Shown: positions 35,037-44,163 of the stretch, in pieces | Layout of the letters: every line of letters begins with the position of its first letter | Numbering within the stretch: position 1 is the first letter of the stretch | Assembly (NCBI GenBank): GCA_030652475.1 | Contig: JAUSAO010000116.1 | Coordinates: 1 to 64,000, forward strand | DNA length: 64,000 nt | Source: Gallionella sp. | GTDB taxonomy: Bacteria > Pseudomonadota > Gammaproteobacteria > Burkholderiales > Gallionellaceae | Reading direction: 5' to 3' | The notes under the pieces: model-generated | Seen by the model: only the letters and a program-made list of their open reading frames with translations | Told to the model about the DNA's origin: nothing | Database searches by the model: none | Program-made: the position numbers and the translations under genes

Positions 35037-36728
35037 CTATACTTTCTTCAACTTAACTTCCAGTGCTGTCAGCTTGGCCGCATCCACTGCGAATCCATTT
35101 TTCATCACGCCGTGGATAGCTTCCTTGAATTTTGTCAGAAACGCATTGCTGGCATCTGGATTGTTTTCGACCCAATGTTTCCACGGGTTGTATGGCTTCG
35201 CGCCAGAGGACACTAATTTTTGAAATTCCTCGCCCTTATAAAAGCGCTTGAAAACCTCTCGTGGAGTCTTGTCACCCTGATACGCGGCGACCCGTTCCTT
35301 CACATCAACAGTGCCTACGGTAATTGCAAACTCCCTTATTACCTCGGACGCAGCGTTAGTGAATACGCTTCGAGAGAAACTCAGACGATTTTTCCAAAAT
35401 TCATGATCGGCGGGGAGATTGTACAGGTGCTCAAAAATCAACTGATCTGGAGGCAGATTCCCGGGCAAAAGGACAACCGTCCTGAAGTTCTTGCCTTCGA
35501 GCTGTTGAGCAACATCCGAGTCCAGACAGACAATGCCTTTCTCGGCAAATTCTGGCACCTTGCTCTTGATCAAAGTCAAATAGTGACCACATCCGAGCGT
35601 CACCTCTGTCATCAAAGTCATGAACTTCTTTACTGGCTGTCTGATCATCAATGCAGCAAAGAAATCCGCAGCCTCTTTATCTTCAAAATAAACATTGACC
35701 TTTGGTAAAAAGGTATCAGGGGCAGTGGAAACGAGGCCCCTACTGGCATCTCGTATATCGTCATTGATTTGTGTCCACGACCAATCCTGCTTTACTTGAA
35801 CATCGCCGTAGGTGTTACTCAGGTAAACCGTCTTGAATTTTTTCCTGAACTTCTGACTTTGCTCAAACGCATATTCAATCAAGGTCGGCGAGTGCGATGT
35901 CATGACAACCTGAAGATTCAAGCTCTTGCACATCCGATCAAGCATCTTCAATAAATTCACCTGCGCAGTAGGGAACAATCCCGCATCAGCCTCATCAATC
36001 AGTAGCAACCCGCCTTTGTAGTCGGGGTATTCTTCTTTCAATTTTCTGAAAGACATTAGCGCCAAGATGATCTGACCAGCATTGTCCTCGCCTGCGGAAA
36101 CAGACTCCTGATCATAGTTGTCGCCATGCGCCACTGCTGAGTTAATGGTTCCCTGTGTACCAGTGGCAAAAGATGAATTGCGATTGAGAAGCTCATTGGT
36201 GAGCCCAATGAAATCCTGTTTGTGCTTTTGCAGGTACTCAAAGTCAATGACTTTGTAGTCCCTGTCTGCAATAGGGTAGAGACGTTTCAGACTGAGGAAA
36301 ATAACCGGATGAGTGAAATTTCTACTCGTATTTCCTGTTGCCGTGCTGTTATTCCTAACTACAGGTCTCGGCGATTTTCCCCGCTTCATCAACTCTAATT
36401 TTGCTGTTGCAACTTGATTGGTATATCCGTCAAACAGTTCGATATTGACCGTCATGGAGCCAGGAACATCAAACTTCTCTGAGATTCGAAAGTGCTCGCT
36501 GTATTGGGACTTGAATGAGCCGCCAGTAATTTGCTGAAAAGAAACTGCCTCATCTTTAACCCAGTCTTTTTCAAAGTTAAAAATTTGCGCAGCAATACCC
36601 AGAATGGATGACTTGGACGTTCCGTTCTTCCCGCATACGACCGTGATGTGGTCGCCGAACTCGATCTCCACATTGTTTAGTGCGCGGAATTTTTCAATTA
36701 TCAGCTTTTTTAGTTGAGTCTTAGACAT
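35037..36728 (-). CDS. OLD-like AAA ATPase with TOPRIM-type C-terminus
   Basis: A 563-residue protein from MSKTQLKKLI; in-frame ATGs up to 36773 are possible, but GAGAGG lies 9 nt before this ATG. The N-terminal RecF/SMC-type ATPase has GKNGTSKS (33-40; the usual glycine before lysine is serine), the signature SAGEDNAGQI, and Walker B GGLLLIDEADAGLFP followed by MTSHSPTLIEYA. The C-terminal part has VYFEDKEAADFF and IVCLDSDVA, the E and DxD pattern of TOPRIM nucleases in OLD proteins. It is a probable DNA-targeting nuclease paired with the D12 methylase. Confidence 0.82.
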   Translation of the reverse strand: MSKTQLKKLIIEKFRALNNVEIEFGDHITVVCGKNGTSKSSILGIAAQIFNFEKDWVKDEAVSFQQITGGSFKSQYSEHFRISEKFDVPGSMTVNIELFDGYTNQVATAKLELMKRGKSPRPVVRNNSTATGNTSRNFTHPVIFLSLKRLYPIADRDYKVIDFEYLQKHKQDFIGLTNELLNRNSSFATGTQGTINSAVAHGDNYDQESVSAGEDNAGQIILALMSFRKLKEEYPDYKGGLLLIDEADAGLFPTAQVNLLKMLDRMCKSLNLQVVMTSHSPTLIEYAFEQSQKFRKKFKTVYLSNTYGDVQVKQDWSWTQINDDIRDASRGLVSTAPDTFLPKVNVYFEDKEAADFFAALMIRQPVKKFMTLMTEVTLGCGHYLTLIKSKVPEFAEKGIVCLDSDVAQQLEGKNFRTVVLLPGNLPPDQLIFEHLYNLPADHEFWKNRLSFSRSVFTNAASEVIREFAITVGTVDVKERVAAYQGDKTPREVFKRFYKGEEFQKLVSSGAKPYNPWKHWVENNPDASNAFLTKFKEAIHGVMKNGFAVDAAKLTALEVKLKKV

Positions 36729-36896
36729 TCCAATCATCCTCTCTGCCCCCTCAATTCCCATCAGAATGCCCATCCCTGTTGTTGCATGAATTTTTCAAGG
36801 TCAATGCAGGGCACATTGAAATGCGCGCACACGTTGGGTAATCTCTGGCCGCACTCCGGCGACGGATTCACTTCTCATTTCAACGTCCCAATACAA

Positions 36897-38177
36897 TTAC
36901 AAGGTAGAATTATCACCCAAAGTAGGAAAACTTATTCCTTCAATTTCCTGCAACGATTTCCCCGCAATCCCCTGCAAATCACCATACATTCCAACCGTTG
37001 CACCCATCACCCGCTCGATCTGCTCTTCGCGCTTTGCCCATTGTTTCATGATTGCTTTACGCTCCTTGTCGAGGTCTTCCTGCATCGTGGAAAAGGCTTC
37101 GACAATGGCCTCTACACGCTGACGGAAGCGTGGGCCAGTAAGGTATTGGTAGACCATTTCGGTCTTGGTCTGCTGGCCTTCGGATGACTGTCTGGCCGTG
37201 GCTAGCTCCAACAATGTCTGGCGCAAAATCATCGCCACCGGCAACGCGGCGCGCGGATGCGTCACCCAGATACCGTCCATCAGCTCGAAGGTTTCGATAC
37301 CCTTGGGCAACGCCTGAGTAACAATCACGGCAATTTCCGCCTTGGCGGTGCGCTGATCCTCGCGCAACTTGGTCAGCCAGCCATCGCTCCAATTTTTGGT
37401 GCGCTTGGATTCCCAAAGAATGGTGCCGCTTGCCTGCCCTCCGTTGGTCCGCACGCGATGCAGCGCATCACCGCCGAATTCGCCCTTGGGTACAGGCTCA
37501 ATCAGATCGAAAGGAAATTTGCTGCGCAGCAGGTTTTCAAGCTCTAGTTCCTGCACTTCACCCTGCAATTGTTGTGACCCCTGCTCAGCCCGGCGCTTGA
37601 GGTCCTCAATCTGTTTCTGCATCGCGGTAATGGTTTGCTCTTTCTCCATCACCTTGAGTTTCTGTTCTTCCTCGGCTTCTTTTTTGGCCAAGGTGCGCAC
37701 TTCGGTCAAACCGACTTGCACGCGCTTTTCCACTGTGAGTTCCAACTCGCGCTTTTCTTCATCGAGTGCGCGCTGTCTTCTAATCAGCTCTGCTTGCGCC
37801 TTTTGCGCTTCAGCTAATTTGGCATTATTGGTGTTGAGCACTTCCTGTAATTCGGTCAGCTCACGCGCCTTGTTTTCCAATTCGGCAGCACTGGCAAGCT
37901 TGGCCTTCTTGGATTCTTCTGCTATCACGCGGGCACGTTCTGCTTTCAACTGTGCTGCAACTTGATCCGCTACTTGGTCGTCAAGCTTGCGCTTGTCTTC
38001 AACAAGCTGCTTTTCTTTGTCGCGCATCGCCTGTTCGCGCTTGGCGATGTCTGTGTCTTTCTGCGCGAGTTGTTCCTCAAACTGTTTGCGTGTTGCAGCA
38101 ATCAGTGGTGCAGCTAGCGATTCATTGAGTTTGATCTCGGTGTGGCAGTTGGGGCAGGTGATAGTTGGTTCGGTCAT
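36897..38177 (-). CDS. DUF2130 protein, probable coiled-coil nuclease
   Basis: A 426-residue DUF2130 protein. It has an N-terminal CPNCH zinc-binding-like start (8-12), a long charged coiled coil (about 30-210), and a globular C-terminal domain with GEFGGDALHRV and ILWESKRTKNWSDGW. D...ExK there fits a PD-(D/E)xK nuclease core. This reading rests on motif shape and on the family's known prediction as a restriction-like fold. It overlaps dinD by 4 bp at its start and precedes the ATPase gene after a 168-bp gap. Confidence 0.8.
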   Translation of the reverse strand: MTEPTITCPNCHTEIKLNESLAAPLIAATRKQFEEQLAQKDTDIAKREQAMRDKEKQLVEDKRKLDDQVADQVAAQLKAERARVIAEESKKAKLASAAELENKARELTELQEVLNTNNAKLAEAQKAQAELIRRQRALDEEKRELELTVEKRVQVGLTEVRTLAKKEAEEEQKLKVMEKEQTITAMQKQIEDLKRRAEQGSQQLQGEVQELELENLLRSKFPFDLIEPVPKGEFGGDALHRVRTNGGQASGTILWESKRTKNWSDGWLTKLREDQRTAKAEIAVIVTQALPKGIETFELMDGIWVTHPRAALPVAMILRQTLLELATARQSSEGQQTKTEMVYQYLTGPRFRQRVEAIVEAFSTMQEDLDKERKAIMKQWAKREEQIERVMGATVGMYGDLQGIAGKSLQEIEGISFPTLGDNSTL

Positions 38178-39067
38178 GGCTCATCCTTTCTGGATTTCTT
38201 CGTCGCTTTGCCCAACAAACCACCTGCTTCACGCTCATCCAGCTCCAATTTTGGTGTTGAGTTTTTGAGCCGCTTTTCCACCTCTTTAATGTGCTCCGCC
38301 GATGGGATTTGCTCAGGCAATGTGCCGCCAATACGCTTGATGGCATCGCGCACTTCCTTGCCAACCTGCTCGTGAGTCTGAATGGCTTGAGTCTGAGTGC
38401 GAATGCCCTCGCGAGCCAGTTTGTCCCGCGTTTGCGTCATGCGGAACTGGTTGGCGGCCAGTTCGGTGGCATTCATCCGATCAAGCAGGTTGTCTTTTTC
38501 CGGGATAGCCTTGCGTGCCTTGATTGCAGCGCCGCCTAGTCCACCATACAAGCCTTTGTAACCGGCATCGTGGAATACACCAAACATTTTGCTTTGTACG
38601 CCAGCATCTTGAGCCGCGCCGGAGAGTGCCTTGAATTCTTCACTGGTTTGCTTGCGTAGATCCAACCGTTCAATGTCGGCTGCAGCTTGGTTGGTCAATT
38701 CCTGCCGACGAGCTTGAATCGCAAAGTATTTCTGGGCGTGGGCGATTTCCGTTTTGCGCGGATCGCCGTTCTGAGCAATGAGGTAACAGGCGAAACGCGA
38801 GAGGTGGTAATCATCAACAACTTGAACCGCCCCTTTGCCGCCGGTGATCGGTTTGCCGGCGCCGGCAAAGTGATCACCGGCACTGTTTCCAGAGGCTTCG
38901 CAGGAAGCCATGGCCCGCTTGACAGCATCTTCAAACCGACGCCACTGGCTGTATCCAAGCATGGGCTGCAAATCACGGGCGCTCCAGTATTCCGCGCCGT
39001 GCTCGTTGCTTTGCTTTAGATTTTCAAAGGATTGTGAACCCGGCATTGGTAATTGCTTATCCATCAT
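38174..39067 (-). CDS. dinD: DNA-damage-inducible protein D (DinD family)
   Basis: A 297-residue DinD/BRO-N protein: SARDLQPMLGYSQWRRFEDAVKRAM, VVDDYHLSRFACYLIAQNGDP and a helical C-terminal region ending in a lysine-rich tail. In Escherichia coli DinD is SOS-induced and limits RecA filaments; a similar link to damage signalling here is inference. It is the first gene of the dinD-DUF2130 pair (ATGA overlap). A 30-bp perfect palindrome lies 42 bp before its ATG and may control it. No canonical LexA box is evident. Confidence 0.88.
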   Translation of the reverse strand: MMDKQLPMPGSQSFENLKQSNEHGAEYWSARDLQPMLGYSQWRRFEDAVKRAMASCEASGNSAGDHFAGAGKPITGGKGAVQVVDDYHLSRFACYLIAQNGDPRKTEIAHAQKYFAIQARRQELTNQAAADIERLDLRKQTSEEFKALSGAAQDAGVQSKMFGVFHDAGYKGLYGGLGGAAIKARKAIPEKDNLLDRMNATELAANQFRMTQTRDKLAREGIRTQTQAIQTHEQVGKEVRDAIKRIGGTLPEQIPSAEHIKEVEKRLKNSTPKLELDEREAGGLLGKATKKSRKDEP

Positions 39068-39108
39068 GGTTCCCCTTTTTTATTCAGCCATAAGAATAAC
39101 GGACTGAT

Positions 39109-39138
39109 TTTAATTCCCTCGAATTCGAGGGAATTAAA
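39109..39138. promoter_or_regulatory. 30-bp perfect palindrome upstream of dinD
   Basis: A perfect inverted repeat with arms TTTAATTCCCTCGAA, centred at 39123/39124, in the 121-bp SNF2-dinD gap. On the minus strand a TATAAA lies 6 nt before it, so the palindrome would sit at the transcription start: either a repressor operator or a 5' mRNA hairpin. It lacks a U-tail on the minus strand, which argues against a terminator. Confidence 0.6.
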
Positions 39139-39188
39139 CCGCAGTTTATACATACCTCGCCCCCCACGGACTAATGATTTATGTGCTG

Positions 39189-42100
39189 TCACGCGACCTC
39201 CCATTCACAAGCGAACAAGGGCAATACGCTCACCTGCTGCGACAACTGTTTTTCAAGTTCATCAATCAGATTATCACGTCGGGACTGTATCTCGTCCTGG
39301 CGCTGAAACAATTCTCGCCGCTTGCGATCACGATTTCCTTCAAGGTCACGCTGCTCTTTTTGCACCGCGAGCTTTTCCGTCAGCGTTGCAGCCCCTTTGC
39401 TCCTTGTACGCGCCTCTTTGATCTGGCGGTCAAGCTCCTTGATTTCCCGTTCAAGACCGACTTTCAGATCATCCGCCCATGAGTCCAGCTTTTCAGTTTC
39501 CTGACTAAAAAAACTCAAATTTCGTGTTTCGAGGTTGCTCAGGATACGCGTTTTTTGTCTGCCTATTTCTGTTTCCAGTAACGCTGGGACGGTCACGTTA
39601 GCAGCGGCAAAGTCCAGCTGATCGGCATTCGACAATGCGGCTTGTTCTGGATGCGAGCGCGGTAGAGCTACCGCATGACCTGGCATAGTCAACAATCGTT
39701 CGGTTATATCCTGATCATGGATATGTCCATCCGAATCTATTGCCGCCGCGAGCATGTGTTCCTCGGATACGCCCAAGGAGTGAACCCGCAGCTTTTGTAC
39801 CAGTAGCACGCCCGACTGGCCGCGCATCCCTTCAATAACCGAGACTTTCGATCCGTAGGCGTCGTAATCGAAAACGAGTTTACTGGGTTGCAATGTTTGC
39901 CGCTGTGCCTGCTCGATCAAGGACTGCGCCAGCGGATGTGCCAAGCGGTAGATATGTGCTTCCTCGCTGCGACGGGGTAATTCGTAACGACCGAGGGGAA
40001 TCAGCGTACTGGCATCTGCTTTTATCCCAGATTGTTCATCTGGCTCAAACCCCTCCCAGCCTCCCCTTGTCAGGGGAGGAGCGGGCTTAGCCCTCCCCCT
40101 GATAAGGGGGAGTTGGAGGGGGTTTGGTTCTAATGGATTTTCTGTGTTTAAGCCATGAGGCAGCGAATTGAGTGTGAATCCGGTGTCGTCCTCGTCAAAC
40201 TCGGCATGTCCATTCAATGCGGCACGAGTGAATTTCATCAGCAGTCGCTCTAGCCTGCCTAGTGATGCGCGAGCATCCTGATTGCGCAAGCGCAGCCTTT
40301 CTTGCACATCTTCATCGAAATTTTCGAGTAACGATTTACGAGCACTAATCATCGCATCGCTGATTTCACCCGCCAAATCCAGTTGCAGTTGTTGGAAAGC
40401 GGTATGAATTGCTTCAGGGTGGCGGCAGGTTTGATATATCTCGGCAATACGACGCTCGAAATCAACACCTGACTCAACCGCTCCCAGCACTTCATCGCTC
40501 GCGCCGAATACCCCATCGAAAAGCTGAAACTTTTGTGCCAACAACTCGTAAACACGTTTGTCGGCATCATTATCGCGGTTCAAAAAGTTGACCACCACGA
40601 CATCGTGCTTCTGTCCATAACGGTGGCATCGACCGATACGCTGTTCGATGCGTTGCGGATTCCACGGCAAGTCGTAATTAATAACCATCGAGCAAAACTG
40701 AAGATTGATCCCTTCCGCGCCCGCTTCGGTCGCGATCATAATCGAGCCTTGTTCACGAAAGTAATCAACCAGTGCCGCTCGCGTGTCTGCCGAACGAGAT
40801 CCTGTTATCCGGTCGGTACCTGCATGGCGTTTGAGCCATTCGGTATAAATACGGCGTGATCCCTGATCGGTATTCGTTCCATTGAACAAAACAACGCCGG
40901 GTGTACCTGCACCAAACTCCGACGTATTCGCCAGCAATTCGAGCAGATAGGATTGCGTACGTCGGGATTCTGTAAAGATGATGGCTTTCTTGGCAGCACC
41001 TAATTCATCCAGCTTATTGAATGCAACTTTCAAGGCTTGCAGCAGCGCCATCCCTTTGGCATTTTCCGTAATCGACACCGCCAAATTACGGAAGGATTCC
41101 AGTTCGGCAATTTCATCCTTGATTGCGGCAATCTCGCTTTGAGTCTTGGCACGGGTGTCATCCGCGCTGGCAGCCTCTATTTCCTCGGTTAACTCATCCA
41201 GCGTCTCGAAGTCCTGGTCCAGCGCTTCGGCAAGATCAATACTTGCCGATTTATCATCCAGCGTCTGGGTAAGGCGCTTGATCAACGTCTCAAGCGCACC
41301 AGCAATGGCGAAAGTGGAAGAAGCCAACAGCTTGCGCAGAACCAGCGTGATGAGCTGCCGCTGACTGTTGGGTAAAGCAAAAAGTGAATCGCGTTGCAGG
41401 TACTCAGAAACGTCGTTATATAGCTTGGTTTCGTTTGGGCCCGGAATAAATTCCTGCAACATGGGAATACGCCGCGTATATTTCACATAGGCTTCAACCT
41501 GGCGGCGCAGCGTGCGTTTGCAGATGGGCTGTATGCGGCTCTTCAATGCATCAAAGCTGGCCGCATCCTTGAGTTGGCCGAACTGGGTCTTGAAACTATC
41601 CAGATCACCGAAGACACGCTCATCAACAAAACTAACCAGTCCATACAATTCAAGAAGGGAATTCTGTAGCGGCGTAGCGGTGAGTAACACCTTGGGGGCC
41701 GTTAATAGCGCCTCACGCAATGTGTTCGCAGTCTTGTTTTCCGGCTTGTAAACATTGCGCAGGCGGTGCGCTTCGTCAATTACCACCAAATCCCACGGCA
41801 CAGACTGGACTTCTTTTGCTTTGCCAGCGGCGAACTGGTATGAACATATCCGTATCGATTTCGCATCGAACGGGTTGTCCATGCCATTTTTAATAGCCAG
41901 CTTGTAGGACTTTGCTTCGAGAATACCGGCAGTGATGCCAAATTTATCTGCCAGCTCTTGATGCCACTGTTTACGCAGATTGGCCGGAACGATGATGAGA
42001 ATGCGGCGCTTCCGCTCGGCCCAACGCTGAGCGATCAGCAACCCCGCCTCAATGGTTTTTCCCAGTCCCACTTCATCGGCCAGAATGACCCCCTTTGATA

Positions 42101-42272
42101 GCGGGTTGCTGGTGGCAAACAAAGCTGCATCAATCTGGTGGGGATTCAGATCAACCTGCGCATCCAGCAGCGCGCCAGCCATGCTATCCATAGAATCGGA
42201 TGCGGCTCGAAGCGTTAGCTGGTGTGCAAAATAAGCTGATTGGTGTGCGCTGTAGTGAGACGTGCTGGTCAT
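39189..42272 (-). CDS. SNF2-family helicase/translocase with coiled-coil C-terminus
   Basis: A 1027-residue SF2 protein of the RapA/SNF2 type. Walker A is DEVGLGKT (66-73), DEAH at 166-169, LLTATPLQNSLLELYGL, and the C-terminal helicase block is INYDLPWNPQRIEQRIGRCHRYGQ. The last about 130 residues are charged coiled coil. Residues about 715-743 (PLIRGRAKPAPPLTRGGW and flanks) are encoded by a palindromic repeat inserted in frame. It resembles the helicases of DISARM-type loci, but no DISARM partners are present. It probably remodels or translocates on DNA for the island. It has its own promoter. Confidence 0.88.
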   Translation of the reverse strand: MTSTSHYSAHQSAYFAHQLTLRAASDSMDSMAGALLDAQVDLNPHQIDAALFATSNPLSKGVILADEVGLGKTIEAGLLIAQRWAERKRRILIIVPANLRKQWHQELADKFGITAGILEAKSYKLAIKNGMDNPFDAKSIRICSYQFAAGKAKEVQSVPWDLVVIDEAHRLRNVYKPENKTANTLREALLTAPKVLLTATPLQNSLLELYGLVSFVDERVFGDLDSFKTQFGQLKDAASFDALKSRIQPICKRTLRRQVEAYVKYTRRIPMLQEFIPGPNETKLYNDVSEYLQRDSLFALPNSQRQLITLVLRKLLASSTFAIAGALETLIKRLTQTLDDKSASIDLAEALDQDFETLDELTEEIEAASADDTRAKTQSEIAAIKDEIAELESFRNLAVSITENAKGMALLQALKVAFNKLDELGAAKKAIIFTESRRTQSYLLELLANTSEFGAGTPGVVLFNGTNTDQGSRRIYTEWLKRHAGTDRITGSRSADTRAALVDYFREQGSIMIATEAGAEGINLQFCSMVINYDLPWNPQRIEQRIGRCHRYGQKHDVVVVNFLNRDNDADKRVYELLAQKFQLFDGVFGASDEVLGAVESGVDFERRIAEIYQTCRHPEAIHTAFQQLQLDLAGEISDAMISARKSLLENFDEDVQERLRLRNQDARASLGRLERLLMKFTRAALNGHAEFDEDDTGFTLNSLPHGLNTENPLEPNPLQLPLIRGRAKPAPPLTRGGWEGFEPDEQSGIKADASTLIPLGRYELPRRSEEAHIYRLAHPLAQSLIEQAQRQTLQPSKLVFDYDAYGSKVSVIEGMRGQSGVLLVQKLRVHSLGVSEEHMLAAAIDSDGHIHDQDITERLLTMPGHAVALPRSHPEQAALSNADQLDFAAANVTVPALLETEIGRQKTRILSNLETRNLSFFSQETEKLDSWADDLKVGLEREIKELDRQIKEARTRSKGAATLTEKLAVQKEQRDLEGNRDRKRRELFQRQDEIQSRRDNLIDELEKQLSQQVSVLPLFACEWEVA
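40045..40127. repeat. 83-bp palindromic repeat inserted in the SNF2 gene
   Basis: Outer ends CAAACCCC and GGGGTTTG and inner CTCCCC/GGGGAG blocks form an imperfect inverted repeat. The gene frame runs through it without a stop, adding about 28 low-complexity residues between helicase and C-terminal regions. Confidence 0.8.
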
Positions 42273-42292
42273 TATCTGCCGCTGATATGCGC

Positions 42293-42322
42293 TTTATACA
42301 ATGCGTGTGAGTGTCGCATCAA
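42293..42322 (-). promoter_or_regulatory. Sigma-70-type promoter of the SNF2 gene
   Basis: On the minus strand TTGATG (42322-42317), an 18-bp spacer and TATAAA (42298-42293) lie about 21 bp before the SNF2 ATG. This gives a short leader and separates the island from the rnhB cluster. Confidence 0.55.
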
Positions 42323-42395
42323 AGCACCGGCATGTCTATTGATCGCCACCAACAAAACTGTTAACCCCAAGACCATAAATAGACGGGTATTTCTA

Positions 42396-42998
42396 TCAGC
42401 CCAACAGCTGCCGGACAGGTTTGAAACTCTTGCGATGAATATCGGTGACGCCATGCTCGCGCAAGGCGGCGAGATGTGCGGCGGTGGGGTAGCCTTTGTG
42501 GATGTTGAGGCCGTATTGAGGATATTGTTCGTGCAGTTGCAGCATCAATGCATCGCGGTCGGTTTTTGCCAGTATCGAGGCTGCGGCAATCGCGGCGACC
42601 TTGCTGTCGCCTTTGACGATCGCCTCACTGGCTATCCCGGTCTGCGGGCAATACAGGCCGTCAACCAGCACCCACTGCGGCTGGATGGACAAGGCCTGCA
42701 CCGCGCGTTTCATCGCCAGCAGCGTGGCTTGCAGGATATTAAGTTCGTCTATTTCCTCTACGGAAGCATAAGCCACCGCCCAGGCCAGCGCGCGTTCGCG
42801 AATCAGCAGCGCTAACTTATCGCGCTGTTTTTCGGTCAGCTTCTTGGAATCGTTCAGGCCGGGAATGGGATTTGACGCATCCAGGATCACGGCGGCGGCA
42901 CTCACCGGCCCTGCCAGCGGGCCGCGTCCCGCCTCATCCACACCACAGACGAGCATGCCCTCCAGCCCATCCGCCGCACTTGAGCCGAAAAGCGGCAT
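42396..42998 (-). CDS. rnhB: Ribonuclease HII
   Basis: A 200-residue type 2 RNase H that removes ribonucleotides from DNA-RNA hybrids. The active-site [17 protein letters not shown] (Asp-Glu pair) and the further acidic and HxGY elements ([11 protein letters not shown]) are intact. It overlaps the lpxB stop by one base, ending the long envelope gene cluster. In many relatives dnaE or an RNA methyltransferase gene follows; here the defence island begins instead. Confidence 0.95.
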   Translation of the reverse strand: MPLFGSSAADGLEGMLVCGVDEAGRGPLAGPVSAAAVILDASNPIPGLNDSKKLTEKQRDKLALLIRERALAWAVAYASVEEIDELNILQATLLAMKRAVQALSIQPQWVLVDGLYCPQTGIASEAIVKGDSKVAAIAAASILAKTDRDALMLQLHEQYPQYGLNIHKGYPTAAHLAALREHGVTDIHRKSFKPVRQLLG

Positions 42999-44158
42999 CA
43001 GGCGGCAGGCAGGTATTGCAGCACGGCTGCGGCCGCTTTTTGCGCGGTATTCTGGCGCAACGTTTGATGCAATTCAGTAAATGTATGCTCCAGTTGCGCA
43101 ATCGCATCTTTGTCGTTCAACAAATTGAGCAAAGCCTGAGATAGATTCTCCGGTGTGGCATCTTCCTGCATCAGCTCCGGCACGACGAAACGTCCGCACA
43201 GAATGTTCGGCAAACCGAAATAGGGCAAATAGCTTTTGCGCTTCATCATCCGCCATGTCATCGGATTCAGGCGATAGGTAATGACCATCGGCCGTTTGAG
43301 CAAAGCGCATTCCAGCGTCGCCGTGCCCGATGCCACCAGCACCATATCGGCCGCTGTCATCGCATCCTGCGCATGACCGAACAACAGGGAAATCGGCAAT
43401 TCCTGTGCATCACAATCATAAAGTGCCTGCTCGAAATACACGCGCGTTTCACGACTCACCAGCGGCACCAGAAAACGCGCATCCGGCAATTGCTGCAAAA
43501 TCAGCTTGGCCGTTTCGATATAAAGGGCGGCAAGGCTTTTTACTTCACCCTGCCGACTGCCTGGCAAAAAAGCAAATACTTTGGCCTGCAGCGGAATGCG
43601 CATTGTTTCACGCATTGCGTTGCGATTCGGTCGATCCGGCAACATATCGGCAAGCGGATGTCCGACATAGTCCACCGGCACGCCAGCTTTCCTGTATATC
43701 TCGGGTTCATGCGGAAAAAGTGCCAGCATATGGGTAACCGCACGCTTGATCTTGTTGATGCGTTCACCGCGCCATGCCCAGATTGACGGGCTGACGTAAT
43801 GAACAGTGGGGATACCGTGCCGCTTGAGCGCGAACTCCAGGTCAAGATTGAAATCCGGTGCGTCCACTGCGATGAACAAGGCCGGTCGGTTGGCCAAAAA
43901 ATAGCGCCGCAATTTGCTGCGTATGCCGGTAATTTCACGGTAATGACGCAACACCTCGACATAGCCGAACACCGCAAGTTTCTCCATCGGAAACAATACC
44001 TGCATGCCGACTGATTGCATTCTGGGGCCGCCGATACCGACGAATTCCACCTCCGGGCGCGCAAGCTTTAATGCCGTCATCAGGTGACTGGCCAGCAAGT
44101 CCCCCGATGCTTCGCCCGCAACGATACCTATGACAATTTTCTGTTGCGACATGAACAA
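42998..44158 (-). CDS. lpxB: Lipid-A-disaccharide synthase
   Basis: A 386-residue GT19 glycosyltransferase that joins UDP-diacylglucosamine to lipid X in lipid A synthesis. The N-terminal [39 protein letters not shown] and [10 protein letters not shown] are all family hallmarks. ATG at 44156-44158 or two codons later are both possible. It lies 5 bp after lpxA. Confidence 0.95.
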   Translation of the reverse strand: MFMSQQKIVIGIVAGEASGDLLASHLMTALKLARPEVEFVGIGGPRMQSVGMQVLFPMEKLAVFGYVEVLRHYREITGIRSKLRRYFLANRPALFIAVDAPDFNLDLEFALKRHGIPTVHYVSPSIWAWRGERINKIKRAVTHMLALFPHEPEIYRKAGVPVDYVGHPLADMLPDRPNRNAMRETMRIPLQAKVFAFLPGSRQGEVKSLAALYIETAKLILQQLPDARFLVPLVSRETRVYFEQALYDCDAQELPISLLFGHAQDAMTAADMVLVASGTATLECALLKRPMVITYRLNPMTWRMMKRKSYLPYFGLPNILCGRFVVPELMQEDATPENLSQALLNLLNDKDAIAQLEHTFTELHQTLRQNTAQKAAAAVLQYLPAA

Positions 44159-44163
44159 ACCTG

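Noticed and set aside
39189-42272. DISARM system
   Set aside because: The SNF2 helicase resembles DrmD, but no DrmA, DrmB or DrmC homologue is in the island.
26784-42272. BREX or type I restriction system
   Set aside because: No BrxC/PglZ, HsdR/HsdM/HsdS signatures are found; Mod and Res are of type III form.
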